The translations under genes and the position numbers were made by a program. Below the pieces are notes generated by a model. That model worked only from the letters and a program-made list of their open reading frames with translations. It did not search any database and was not told where the DNA came from. A DNA stretch of 43,556 bases. Origin: Bacillota bacterium. Its GTDB lineage: Bacteria > Bacillota > Clostridia > Peptostreptococcales > Anaerovoracaceae. Below are positions 33,575 to 42,070 of the stretch, piece by piece (the stretch's first letter is position 1; each line of letters begins with the position of its first letter). The stretch is taken from the NCBI GenBank assembly GCA_029239605.1, contig JARBUO010000013.1:1-43556 (forward strand), written 5' to 3'.

Positions 33575-35062
33575 ATGAATATTATAGACAATGATTTGCT
33601 CTCCATCCAAGAATCTCGAATTCTTGCGGAAAATGCCCGTGAAGCACAGAAAAAACTGGCGACCTTTTCACAGGAAAAACTGGACCGAATTGTGGAGAAC
33701 ATGGCGCGGGAAATCAGCCAATATGCCAATGAACTTGCAAAAATGTCCAGCGAAGAAACGGATTACGGTATCTGGCAAGACAAGTACATAAAGAATCGAT
33801 TTGTCTGTGAGTATCTGCCTGCTGCCCTGCAGGGGATGCGCTGTGTTGGCATTATCAGGGAAGACGATAAGAATAAAACCATGGATGTTGGTGTTCCGGT
33901 GGGAGTGATTGCGGCATTATGTCCGGCAACAAGCCCGGTTTCCACTACGATCTATAAGGCGCTGATTGCTGTGAAATCCGGCAATGCTATGATCTTTTCG
34001 CCTCACCCAAGAGCAAAGAATGTCATGGGAAGAGCGCTTGATATTCTCATCAGCGCCGCAGAGGAAAGCGGACTGCCGGAAGGCGCCCTTGCATATCTTC
34101 ATACGGTTACCCAAAGCGGCACCATTGAGCTCATGAACCATCCAGCCACATCGCTGATCATTAATACAGGGGTTCCGGGTATGCTCAAGGCAGCACACCA
34201 GTCAGGAAAACCGGTGATTTTCGGCGGAGCGGGTAACGGCCCGGCCTTCATTGAGCGAACTGCAGATATCAAACAGGCTGTCAAAGATATCATCATCAGC
34301 AAAACCTTCGACAACGGAATCGTGTCGGCAGCGGAACAGTCCATCGTAGTGGACAGCTGTATTGCCCAGGAGGTCAAGAGAGAACTGGAACAAAACGGCG
34401 CGTATTTCATGACAGAAGAAGAGGCCAATAAGCTTGGCACACTGCTCTTCCGCCCTGACGGAAGTCTGGATTCGGAAATGGTGGGGAAAAACGCCAGGGA
34501 GCTGGCAAAAAAGGCAGGATTCTTTGTCTCAAGCAATGTAGTGCTGCTTTTATCGGAGCAGAAATACGTGTTTGATAAGAATCCATACTCCAAAGAAAAG
34601 CTTTGCCCGGTTTTGGCCTACTACATCGAAGATGATTGGATGCATGCATGCGAAAAGTGTATCGAACTTTTGCTGAGCGAAAGAAACGGGCATACGCTGG
34701 TAATCCATTCCAAGGACGAGGACGTGATCAGGCAGTTTGCCCTTAAGAAGCCGGTAGGGAGAGTTCTTGTGAACACCCCTGCAACCTTCGGCAGCATGGG
34801 TGCGACGACGAACTTGTTCCCTGCGATGACACTTGGAAGCGGATCAGCCGGAGAAGGGATTACGACAGATAATGTCTCTCCTATGAATCTGATCTATGTG
34901 CGAAAAGTCGGGTACGGTGTAAGAAAGCCTGAAGCCATCGGATTGTCGGAAGAACGCGTTTCCTCCGTGAATCTGCCGGTAAAGCAGCCTGGATTCAATC
35001 AAGAGAATATGAAAATGCTGCAGCGAATTTTAGAGGGTGTCATTACTGAGTTAAAAGGATAA
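33575..35062 (+). CDS. Acylating acetaldehyde dehydrogenase homologue with Ser in place of the catalytic Cys
   Basis: A microcompartment aldehyde dehydrogenase of 495 residues, of the EutE/AdhE N-domain type. In GRM1 loci this enzyme turns acetaldehyde into acetyl-CoA. The NAD-binding segment VPVGVIAALCPATSPVST and the GAGNGPAF loop are present. The nucleophile motif reads FDNGIVSAAEQS, where E. coli AdhE has FDNGVICASEQS, so position 251 is Ser (codon tcg) rather than Cys. After a short linker, the C-terminal helix NMKMLQRILEGVITELKG looks like an encapsulation peptide. Start: ATG at 33575 after AAAAGGAG. As written, the protein is probably inactive or altered in activity; a second, active enzyme may be encoded further right. 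Confidence 0.85.
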   Translation: MNIIDNDLLSIQESRILAENAREAQKKLATFSQEKLDRIVENMAREISQYANELAKMSSEETDYGIWQDKYIKNRFVCEYLPAALQGMRCVGIIREDDKNKTMDVGVPVGVIAALCPATSPVSTTIYKALIAVKSGNAMIFSPHPRAKNVMGRALDILISAAEESGLPEGALAYLHTVTQSGTIELMNHPATSLIINTGVPGMLKAAHQSGKPVIFGGAGNGPAFIERTADIKQAVKDIIISKTFDNGIVSAAEQSIVVDSCIAQEVKRELEQNGAYFMTEEEANKLGTLLFRPDGSLDSEMVGKNARELAKKAGFFVSSNVVLLLSEQKYVFDKNPYSKEKLCPVLAYYIEDDWMHACEKCIELLLSERNGHTLVIHSKDEDVIRQFALKKPVGRVLVNTPATFGSMGATTNLFPAMTLGSGSAGEGITTDNVSPMNLIYVRKVGYGVRKPEAIGLSEERVSSVNLPVKQPGFNQENMKMLQRILEGVITELKG

Positions 35063-35165
35063 TCCCGAAGCAGCGGCATGTAAAACATAGATATTACGGT
35101 TCCCTGAGAGGAGCCTTAAGGATCAGATACAAGGATCTGAAATTTATTAGAAAGAAGGTAGAGAT

Positions 35166-37718
35166 TTGGATATTCGTGAATTTTCAAACAAATTAGCAGA
35201 AGTAACCAAGAATATGTCTGCTGAAGAACGTGCGTCTTTGATTAAGATGTTTGAGAGCGTTTCCAAAGAAATCACTAAAGAAGAACCGAAAACAGCTTCT
35301 GCTGCCGGATATGTTGCAACAGAAGGGACAACAGGAGTACCGGATGGAATTACTCCCCGTCTGGAAAAGCTGAAGGCCAATTACCTGAAGCACGTTCCTT
35401 CCATCACTACATATCGTGCGAGAGCCATTACAAAAATCGCAAAAGAAAATCCCGGCATGCCGAAGATTATGCTCAGAGCAAAGTGCTTCCGCTATTGCTG
35501 TGAAACTGCACCGCTGGTAATTCAGGATGACGAGCTCATCGTTGGAGCACCGAATGGCGCCCCAAGAGCCGGAGCATTCTCTCCTGATATTGCGTGGAGA
35601 TGGATGGTTGATGAAATTGACTCCATCGGAAATCGTGCTCAGGACCCGTTCTATATCTCTGATGAAGACAAGAAAATCATGAAAGAGGAACTGTTCCCAT
35701 TCTGGCAGGGAAAATCCGTAGATGAGTACTGCGAAGACCAGTATCGCGAAGCGGGCGTTTGGGAAATGTCAGGTGAATCCTTTGTATCCGATTGCTCTTA
35801 CCATGCGGTAAACGGCGGCGGAGACTCCAACCCCGGCTACGACGTAATCCTGATGAACAAGGGGATGCTGGACATTCAGCAGGAAGCCAAGGATCATCTT
35901 GCTAAGCTGGATTATCAAAACCCGGATGATATTGAAAAAATCTATTTCTATAAATCCATCATCGACACCACAGAGGGTGTCATGATCTATGCGAAACGTC
36001 TTTCGGACTATGCTGCTGAGCTGGCTGCCAAGGAAACCAACCCAAAGCGCAAAGCAGAACTGCAGAAAATTTCCGAAGTCAACGCATGGGTACCGGCCCA
36101 CAAGCCAAGAAACTTCTGGGAAGCAATTCAGTCTGTATGGACCATCGAATCCCTGCTGGTTGTGGAAGAAAACCAGACAGGTATGTCCATCGGCCGTGTT
36201 GACCAGTACATGTATCCTTATTACAAGGCAGATATCGAAGAAGGGCGCATGAATGACTTTGAGGCGTTTGAGCTTGCAGGCTGTATGTTGATTAAGATGT
36301 CTGAGATGATGTGGATCACCAGCGAAGGCGGTTCCAAGTTCTTCGCAGGATATCAGCCTTTCGTCAACATGTGCGTAGGCGGCGTAACCCGTGAAGGCCG
36401 TGACGCAACCAATGATCTGACTTATCTGCTGATGGATGCAGTTCGCCACGTAAAGATTTATCAGCCTTCACTGGCCTGCCGTATCCACAACAAGTCACCT
36501 CAGAAATATATGAAGAAGATCGTCGACGTAATCCGCTCCGGAATGGGCTTCCCGGCCTGCCACTTCGATGATGCACATATTAAGATGATGCTTGCCAAGG
36601 GCGTTTCCATTGAAGATGCCAGAGATTACTGCCTCATGGGCTGCGTAGAACCGCAGAAAGCCGGACGTCTGTATCAGTGGACATCAACCGCTTATACCCA
36701 GTGGCCAATTTGTATCGAGCTCACACTGAACCACGGTGTTCCGCTCTGGTATGGTAAGCAGGTTACCCCTGATCAGGGAGACCTGAGCCAGTACAAGACC
36801 TTTGAAGAATTTGATGCTGCCGTTAAAGAACAGATCAAATGGGTTACAAAGTGGACCAGCGTTGCCACGGTTATCTCCCAGCGTATTCACAGAGAGCTGG
36901 CTCCGAAGCCGCTGATGTCCATCATGTATGAGGGCTGTATGGAAACGGCCAAGGATGTATCCGCCGGAGGCGCAATGTACAACTTCGGACCCGGAGTCAT
37001 CTGGTCCGGACTTGCAACTTATACTGACACCATGGCAGCTATCAAGAAGCTGGTATTTGATGATAAGAAGTACACCCTGGAGCAGCTCAATGAAGCGCTG
37101 AAGGCCGACTTCGTAGGTTACGACCAGATTCTGCAGGATTGTCTGAATGCGCCGAAATATGGAAATGACGACGATTACGCCGATCTCATCGCAGCAGACA
37201 TCATCCACTTTACGGAAATGGATCACAGAAAGTATAAGACCCTGTACTCTGTATTGAGCCATGGTACGCTCTCCATTTCAAACAATACGCCTTTCGGTCA
37301 GCTCACTGGAGCTAGCGCTAACGGGAGAAGAGCATGGTCTCCGTTATCCGACGGAATCAGCCCGACTCAGGGTGCAGACTACAAAGGGCCTACCGCTATC
37401 ATCAAATCCATTTCAAAGATGGCGGTGGACAGCATGAATATCGGTCAGGTTCACAACTTCAAGATCATGTCCGGTTTGCTGGACACTCAGGAAGGCGAAG
37501 ATGGTATCATTACACTGCTCCGTACCGCATCAGTATTCGGAAACGGAGAAATGCAGTTCAACTATCTGAGCAACGACACTTTGGTTGAAGCCCAGAAGCA
37601 TCCTGAAAACTACAGAGATCTGATCGTTCGTGTTGCCGGATACAGCGCATTCTTCGTAGAACTGTGCAAAGACGTGCAGGATGAGATCATCAGCAGAACC
37701 ATGTTGACACAGATCTAA
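35166..37718 (+). CDS. cutC: Choline trimethylamine-lyase (glycyl radical enzyme)
   Basis: Cleaves choline to trimethylamine and acetaldehyde by glycyl-radical chemistry inside the compartment. At 850 residues it is the short form, without the long N-terminal extension of type II enzymes. Compared from memory with the Desulfovibrio alaskensis enzyme at a constant offset of four, all key residues are present: Tyr212 and Asp220 ([10 protein letters not shown]), Phe399, the thiyl Cys493 and base Glu495 (MGCVEPQ), Thr506, Tyr510, and the radical Gly825 in RVAGYSAFF. The N-terminus up to about residue 40 is an amphipathic helix plus linker, a likely encapsulation peptide. Start: TTG at 35166, seven bases after AAGG; no better in-frame start precedes the helix. 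Confidence 0.96.
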   Translation: MDIREFSNKLAEVTKNMSAEERASLIKMFESVSKEITKEEPKTASAAGYVATEGTTGVPDGITPRLEKLKANYLKHVPSITTYRARAITKIAKENPGMPKIMLRAKCFRYCCETAPLVIQDDELIVGAPNGAPRAGAFSPDIAWRWMVDEIDSIGNRAQDPFYISDEDKKIMKEELFPFWQGKSVDEYCEDQYREAGVWEMSGESFVSDCSYHAVNGGGDSNPGYDVILMNKGMLDIQQEAKDHLAKLDYQNPDDIEKIYFYKSIIDTTEGVMIYAKRLSDYAAELAAKETNPKRKAELQKISEVNAWVPAHKPRNFWEAIQSVWTIESLLVVEENQTGMSIGRVDQYMYPYYKADIEEGRMNDFEAFELAGCMLIKMSEMMWITSEGGSKFFAGYQPFVNMCVGGVTREGRDATNDLTYLLMDAVRHVKIYQPSLACRIHNKSPQKYMKKIVDVIRSGMGFPACHFDDAHIKMMLAKGVSIEDARDYCLMGCVEPQKAGRLYQWTSTAYTQWPICIELTLNHGVPLWYGKQVTPDQGDLSQYKTFEEFDAAVKEQIKWVTKWTSVATVISQRIHRELAPKPLMSIMYEGCMETAKDVSAGGAMYNFGPGVIWSGLATYTDTMAAIKKLVFDDKKYTLEQLNEALKADFVGYDQILQDCLNAPKYGNDDDYADLIAADIIHFTEMDHRKYKTLYSVLSHGTLSISNNTPFGQLTGASANGRRAWSPLSDGISPTQGADYKGPTAIIKSISKMAVDSMNIGQVHNFKIMSGLLDTQEGEDGIITLLRTASVFGNGEMQFNYLSNDTLVEAQKHPENYRDLIVRVAGYSAFFVELCKDVQDEIISRTMLTQI

Positions 37719-37798
37719 AAACAGGTCAAGGCATCGGCTTTGACGAAACGCTAAACCATTAGTATTCATGAAATAGCAATAACCCTTCATAAGTTCTG

Positions 37799-37827
37799 GT
37801 CCGGCGGGAGACTGCCTCACGCCGGAC
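37799..37827 (+). other. Intercistronic hairpin between cutC and cutD
   Basis: A perfect 8-bp stem, GTCCGGCG (37799-37806) with CGCCGGAC (37820-37827), and a 13-base loop, without a T-run. It lies in the 175-bp gap and could stabilise cutC mRNA and lower cutD expression, fitting an activase needed in small amounts. Confidence 0.6.
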
Positions 37828-37893
37828 GCGGAGCTTAAACCCAGAGAATTGTAATTGAAGAGCACCGGCTCTTGTGACAGGAGATTTGACAGT

Positions 37894-38844
37894 ATGGGCA
37901 ATACAGGAACAATTGAAAGAAAAGCATTGGTAACCAATGTTCAGAAATATAACATGCATGACGGCCCTGGAGTGAGGACGCTGGTATTTTTCAAAGGCTG
38001 TCCCCTGCGATGCAAGTGGTGTTCAAATCCTGAAAATCTGGAGAGAAAATTCCAGGTGATGTACAGCCGCAATGCCTGCGTAGACTGCGGAGCATGTGTG
38101 CCGGTCTGTCCTGTTGGAATCCACAGCATTTCAGCTGCTGGAGTCCATGAAGTCGACCGAAGCATTGAATGCATCGGCTGCCGCGCCTGCGAAAAGGCAT
38201 GCCCTCAAAAAGCATTGTCCATCGCAGGTAAGAATATGACCATCTCCGAGATCCTGGCCATCATTGAAGAAGACAGAATGTTTTATGACATGTCAGGAGG
38301 AGGCGTTACCATAGGAGGCGGAGATCCCATCATGCATCCGGATCCGGTGACCAGCCTGTTGATGGCTTGCAAAAAGGAAGGCATCAACACTGCTATGGAA
38401 ACATCCGGTTACGCAAAACTTGAAACGGTTCTTCAAGTTGCCGAATTTACCGATTTGTTTCTCTTCGACATGAAACAGATTGATTCCGCAAAGCACTACG
38501 AGCTTACCGGAGTGCACAATGAGCAAATTCTGAAGAATATCAAAGAACTTCTAAACAGAAGATTTAATGTAAAGATCAGAATGCCTTTATTGAAAGGGCT
38601 CAATGACAGCGAAAAGGATATTCAGGGAGTTGTGGAATTCCTCACGCCCTTCAAAGAATACAAAAACTTTAAAGGCGTTGACCTGCTGCCTTATCACAAA
38701 TTTGGAGTGAACAAATACTGCCAGCTGGGAATGGAATATCCGCTGGAAGGAATGGAAGATCCCTATTTGACCGCTGAAGACTTGGCACGCATTGAAAAAC
38801 AGTTTAAGGATGAGGGAATACAAGTTCAGGCCCTCAGTCACTGA
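37894..38844 (+). CDS. cutD: CutC-activating radical SAM enzyme
   Basis: The glycyl-radical activase (316 residues) that abstracts a hydrogen from the CutC glycine using a 5'-deoxyadenosyl radical. The SAM-cluster cysteines are Cys36, Cys40 and Cys43 (CPLRCKWC). Two ferredoxin-like 4Fe-4S sites follow (Cys62, 65, 68, 72 and Cys93, 96, 99, 103), as usual in activases of this group. The SAM-binding GGE motif appears as GGGDP (141-145). Start: ATG at 37894, ten bases after AGGAG; the frame is open 13 codons earlier without a site. It follows cutC directly. Confidence 0.95.
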   Translation: MGNTGTIERKALVTNVQKYNMHDGPGVRTLVFFKGCPLRCKWCSNPENLERKFQVMYSRNACVDCGACVPVCPVGIHSISAAGVHEVDRSIECIGCRACEKACPQKALSIAGKNMTISEILAIIEEDRMFYDMSGGGVTIGGGDPIMHPDPVTSLLMACKKEGINTAMETSGYAKLETVLQVAEFTDLFLFDMKQIDSAKHYELTGVHNEQILKNIKELLNRRFNVKIRMPLLKGLNDSEKDIQGVVEFLTPFKEYKNFKGVDLLPYHKFGVNKYCQLGMEYPLEGMEDPYLTAEDLARIEKQFKDEGIQVQALSH

Positions 38845-39061
38845 TCGTAATTCAGATGCGGGCATTCAGCCAATTACCCACTGATGTCAAAGGATATCAT
38901 GAAACACGAAACCAACCATTGCAGGTATAGTACCCTGACAGGCTTAACATCAGATGTAAATCGGTCAAGGTACTGGCCTTCAGTTAAAAATAGATAGACA
39001 GAAGAAATGCTAATGTGTGCGTGCTGCAAAGCAGAGGCGTTTCAATAGAAAGGACAGTCAC

Positions 39062-39415
39062 ATGAGCGCTTTTGGTGAAAAAGGAATAGAACGCATCGTT
39101 CAAGAGTCGGTTCCGGGAAAACAGGTAACGCTTGCCCATGTCATCGCCTCGCCCATGCCTGACCTCTACGAGCGACTCGGCATAGACGAGAAAGGTGCCA
39201 TCGGTATTCTAACCCTGTCACCTTACGAAACATCCATTATTGCGGCGGATATTGCAACAAAGACCGCAGACGTTGAAATCGTATTTCTGGACCGCTTTAC
39301 AGGATCCGTGGTGATTTCAGGAGATGTTCAAAGTGTAAAGACCGCACTGAATGCAGTCAATGACACTTTAAAAAATATGCTGGGCTTTGAAACCGCAATG
39401 GTTACCCTCACATGA
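39062..39415 (+). CDS. eutS: EutS/PduU-like shell protein (circularly permuted BMC-H)
   Basis: A shell protein of 117 residues with the permuted BMC fold: an N-terminal segment that can form the beta-barrel cap over the pore, then VTLAHVIASPMPDLYERLG and GAIGILTLSPYETSIIAADIA. Start: ATG at 39062 after AAAGGA; the frame is open 45 bases earlier without a site. Its stop overlaps the EutP start by four bases. The 217 bp between cutD and this gene hold no other gene and no clear structure. Confidence 0.93.
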   Translation: MSAFGEKGIERIVQESVPGKQVTLAHVIASPMPDLYERLGIDEKGAIGILTLSPYETSIIAADIATKTADVEIVFLDRFTGSVVISGDVQSVKTALNAVNDTLKNMLGFETAMVTLT

Positions 39416-39891
39416 GAAGGAAGCGGATCATGGTCATAGGACCCACCGGGTGCGGAAAAACCAGTCTGGTGAATGTGCTGAACAACTATGAGGGACCGCT
39501 TAGGAGAACCCAGAACCTGATCTATGGAGAAAATACCATCGATGTGCCAGGGTCTTACATAGAAAACGCATGGATGTATAAACACCTCATCTCTGCGGCC
39601 CAGGACGCATCTCATGTTTTAATATTAGTCGATCCCACAGACGCCGGAGATGTTTATTCGCCGGGGTTTGCCAAAACCTTTCGGTGCCCGGTAATCGGAG
39701 TGATCACAAAGTGCGACCTGCAGCCAGCCAATGAAGAAGCTGCAGTTCAGAAACTGAAACGGCTTGGAATCGAAGAGCCCTATTATAAAATTTCCGTTCC
39801 TGACGGAACGGGTATGGCGGCCCTGAAAGAGCGGCTGCTGAAGAAAGAACCTGAGAAACGTCTGGAGCTAATAAAGGGGGATCAAAGATGA
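39412..39891 (+). CDS. eutP: EutP/PduV-family GTPase-like protein
   Basis: A small P-loop protein of 159 residues. Walker A GPTGCGKT (10-17), DVPG (44-47) in the G3 position and TKCD (99-102) as G4. PduV, the Pdu homologue, has been placed on the outside of microcompartments and linked to their movement; EutP has also been reported to have acetate kinase activity. Which applies here is open, though an acetate kinase would complete acetyl-phosphate use. It overlaps both neighbours by four bases. Confidence 0.9.
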   Translation: MRRKRIMVIGPTGCGKTSLVNVLNNYEGPLRRTQNLIYGENTIDVPGSYIENAWMYKHLISAAQDASHVLILVDPTDAGDVYSPGFAKTFRCPVIGVITKCDLQPANEEAAVQKLKRLGIEEPYYKISVPDGTGMAALKERLLKKEPEKRLELIKGDQR

Positions 39892-40505
39892 TATTTATAA
39901 CGGAAGATGATCTGAGAGATTTGTACAGAGCAGGAGCTTTCACCGAATACGATGTGGCACCAGGCACCAGAATTACACCAGGCGCTCGTCAGTTTCTGGC
40001 GGACCGGCAAATCGTCCTCTATGACGCAGAGAACCCGAGAAAGAAAGCAGCAACGGAAAAGCCGCCTGTAGCGGTGCTTAACCCAGCTGCCGGAGGCTGC
40101 CAGCCCTTGGCTGCCAGCAAGGTAAAGTCAGTAGAAGCGCTGTTTCTGCTGGTGGCAGAGGAGCTTCTGAGCAGGGATATCCTGCTGGCCCAGAAGGTCA
40201 TCACACTGAAAAAGAACTTTGCACAAATCAGAGAGACGCTGAATGACGGAAAACCCTGTGAACCCCTCGGCTGTGAAGCCTGCAGCGGAATCAGCGAAGA
40301 GAACTACTCCGAGGATCTTGGAGATTGCTTTGAAATTACTGAATTTCATATTCAGCTTTCAAAGGGAAAAGAAATTATTCACCTTCACAGACTGCGCTGC
40401 GCGCTGAGAGAATTGCAGCTGGAGCTGCCAATGCTGCTCACAGGCGACGAGGACAAAGCACTGTGTGAAGGAATCACTGGAAAGTTAACACCATATCACA
40501 GTTGA
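39888..40505 (+). CDS. EutT-like (cobalamin adenosyltransferase-related) protein
   Basis: A protein of 205 residues. The N-terminus (ITEDDLRDLYRAGAF, then PGTRITPGARQFLADRQIVL) and the later EPLGCEACSGISEE segment resemble EutT of ethanolamine loci. The HxxxCxxC metal site of EutT is not seen; only Cys258/Cys261-like positions of the EPLGC region and a few scattered cysteines remain. A true adenosyltransferase is unexpected beside a B12-independent enzyme, so it probably has another role, such as a structural or shell-associated one (inference). It overlaps eutP by four bases (ATGA). Confidence 0.75.
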   Translation: MIFITEDDLRDLYRAGAFTEYDVAPGTRITPGARQFLADRQIVLYDAENPRKKAATEKPPVAVLNPAAGGCQPLAASKVKSVEALFLLVAEELLSRDILLAQKVITLKKNFAQIRETLNDGKPCEPLGCEACSGISEENYSEDLGDCFEITEFHIQLSKGKEIIHLHRLRCALRELQLELPMLLTGDEDKALCEGITGKLTPYHS

Positions 40506-40530
40506 TCTGCTGCACCGCCGGAGGAGAAAA

Positions 40531-41376
40531 ATGTCAGAGATAAATCAAACATTTCAATATTGTGATGAACTGGTCAGCGCGTTTGAACAGGTCATAGAAA
40601 GACCGGTGAAAAGCAAATCGTCCGTGTATTATACTGGAGTGGATCTCGGTACCGCCTGCGTGGTAGTTGCAGTGCTGGATGAGAACAAAAGACCCGTTGC
40701 GGGAGCATACCGATATGCGGATGTGGTTCGGGATGGTATGGTTGTTGATTACATCGGCGCCATACAGATCGTCAGAGAGATGAAACAGCAGCTGGAAGAA
40801 CAGCTTGGAACAGAGCTGATCTACGCAGCGGCAGCCATTCCGCCGGGAACCGATTCGCTGGATGGCGGAGCTGTGAAAAACGTGGTTCAGGCGGCTGGCT
40901 TTGAACTCACCGCTCTTCTCGATGAATCTACCGCCGCAAATGAGGTGCTGAAAATGAAGAACGGCGCTGTGGTGGACATCGGCGGAGGGACCACAGGAAT
41001 CTCCATCATGAAGGACGGCAAGGTAATCTACATCGCCGACGAGCCAACAGGAGGCACCCATTTTTCCCTGGTGATTTCAGGGGCGTACAAAAAGTCCTTT
41101 GAAGATGCAGATGTATATAAACGAAATCCCGATAACCACAGGGAGCTGTTGCCGGTGTTGAAGCCGGTGATTGAAAAAGTTGCATCCATCATCAGCCAGC
41201 ATATCAAGGAATTTGATGTTCAGGAGATCTCGCTGGTAGGAGGAACCTGCTGCTTGTCGGGAATCGAGACCATCATTGAAAAACAAACCGGAGTGTTTAC
41301 ACATAAACCCCAAAATCCCATGTTTGTTACGCCGCTTGGCATTGCACTTTCCTGTACCCAGGAAAGCAGCTATTAA
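40531..41376 (+). CDS. eutJ: EutJ-like actin/Hsp70-fold ATPase
   Basis: A chaperone-like protein of 281 residues of the actin/Hsp70 superfamily, found in eut and related microcompartment operons. Phosphate 1 loop TGVDLGTACVVVAV, phosphate 2 VVDIGGGTTGIS, adenosine motif LVGGTCCLSG. Length and start match EutJ. Start: ATG at 40531 after GGAGGAG. A role in folding or assembly of compartment enzymes is assumed for the family but not proven. Confidence 0.93.
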   Translation: MSEINQTFQYCDELVSAFEQVIERPVKSKSSVYYTGVDLGTACVVVAVLDENKRPVAGAYRYADVVRDGMVVDYIGAIQIVREMKQQLEEQLGTELIYAAAAIPPGTDSLDGGAVKNVVQAAGFELTALLDESTAANEVLKMKNGAVVDIGGGTTGISIMKDGKVIYIADEPTGGTHFSLVISGAYKKSFEDADVYKRNPDNHRELLPVLKPVIEKVASIISQHIKEFDVQEISLVGGTCCLSGIETIIEKQTGVFTHKPQNPMFVTPLGIALSCTQESSY

Positions 41377-41397
41377 CAGGATTACAGGGAGGTTGTT

Positions 41398-41703
41398 ATG
41401 GAATTTAGAATTATAAAATCCCCGTCTGCAGGAACCATAGATATCCTGATGAGGCGGATGGGCCCCAAGGTGAACGAGGAGCTGAGACATGCCGATGCGG
41501 TGGGTCTGGTTCAGGGCCGGATGATCGAAATGATCTGTGCGGCTGACATTGCAGAGAAGGCAGTGGGCGTCACCGTGGAGGATGTGAAGGGCAGCTGCCC
41601 GCAAAACATGATATTGATCGCGATCTTCGGCGATACGGCTTCCGTTGAATCGGCAATCCAGGAGATCAAGTACAAACTGGAAGAAGGGAAAAACATATGT
41701 TAA
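41398..41703 (+). CDS. GrpU-like BMC shell protein, possible Fe-S site
   Basis: A BMC-domain protein of 101 residues that differs from the two BMC-H proteins. It starts FRIIKSPSAGTIDILMRRMG and has GLVQGRMIEMICAADIAEKA and GSCPQN. It resembles GrpU, a shell protein of glycyl-radical compartments reported to bind an Fe-S cluster at the hexamer pore. Cys67 in GSCPQN is the candidate ligand (inference); Cys47 is also present. Start: ATG at 41398 after GGGAGGT. It overlaps the eutN start by seven bases. Confidence 0.8.
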   Translation: MEFRIIKSPSAGTIDILMRRMGPKVNEELRHADAVGLVQGRMIEMICAADIAEKAVGVTVEDVKGSCPQNMILIAIFGDTASVESAIQEIKYKLEEGKNIC

Positions 41704-41963
41704 CAGCGAAATTGATTGACAATGTATGGGCCACCAGAAAAGCGGATTCTCTGAACGGATATAAATTTATGCTCGCAGAGGTCATCGGCGGCGGCAGTCT
41801 CGACGGACAGCGCATGATCGTTGTTGACAACATCAGTGCCGGAATCGGCGACAGAGTCATCGTATGCACCGGTTCTTCTGCAAGAAGAATGCTGGGAGAC
41901 GATAATCTGCCTGTTGACGCTGTGGTTGTCGGAATCATCGATGAAGACTGCCAGTTTGGCTGA
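41697..41963 (+). CDS. eutN: EutN/CcmL pentameric vertex protein (BMC-P)
   Basis: The vertex protein of 88 residues that closes the icosahedral shell. The family pattern is clear: LIDNVWATRKADSLNGYKFMLA and the later GIGDRVIVCTGSSARRML and VVGIIDE. Start: ATG at 41697, overlapping the preceding gene by seven bases, which suggests coupled and limited expression as needed for vertices. Confidence 0.95.
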   Translation: MLTAKLIDNVWATRKADSLNGYKFMLAEVIGGGSLDGQRMIVVDNISAGIGDRVIVCTGSSARRMLGDDNLPVDAVVVGIIDEDCQFG

Positions 41964-42070
41964 GAAAGAACGTGTCAGACCTGAAGCGGCTAATGAAAGA
42001 AGCAAATTAAAAAGCTGATTGAATACGCTGGGCAGATAACGATTGGATTGATTGAATAGTGGAGGCAGAA

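Noticed and set aside
34309-34344. Sequencing error as the cause of the missing ALDH cysteine
   Set aside because: The codon tcg is two changes from tgt or tgc and the frame is intact on both sides, so a single miscall is not enough. It cannot be fully excluded without reads.
38845-39061. Riboswitch or extra gene between cutD and eutS
   Set aside because: Several short inverted repeats exist but none matches a known cobalamin, SAM or other riboswitch core, and no open frame has a ribosome site apart from eutS itself.
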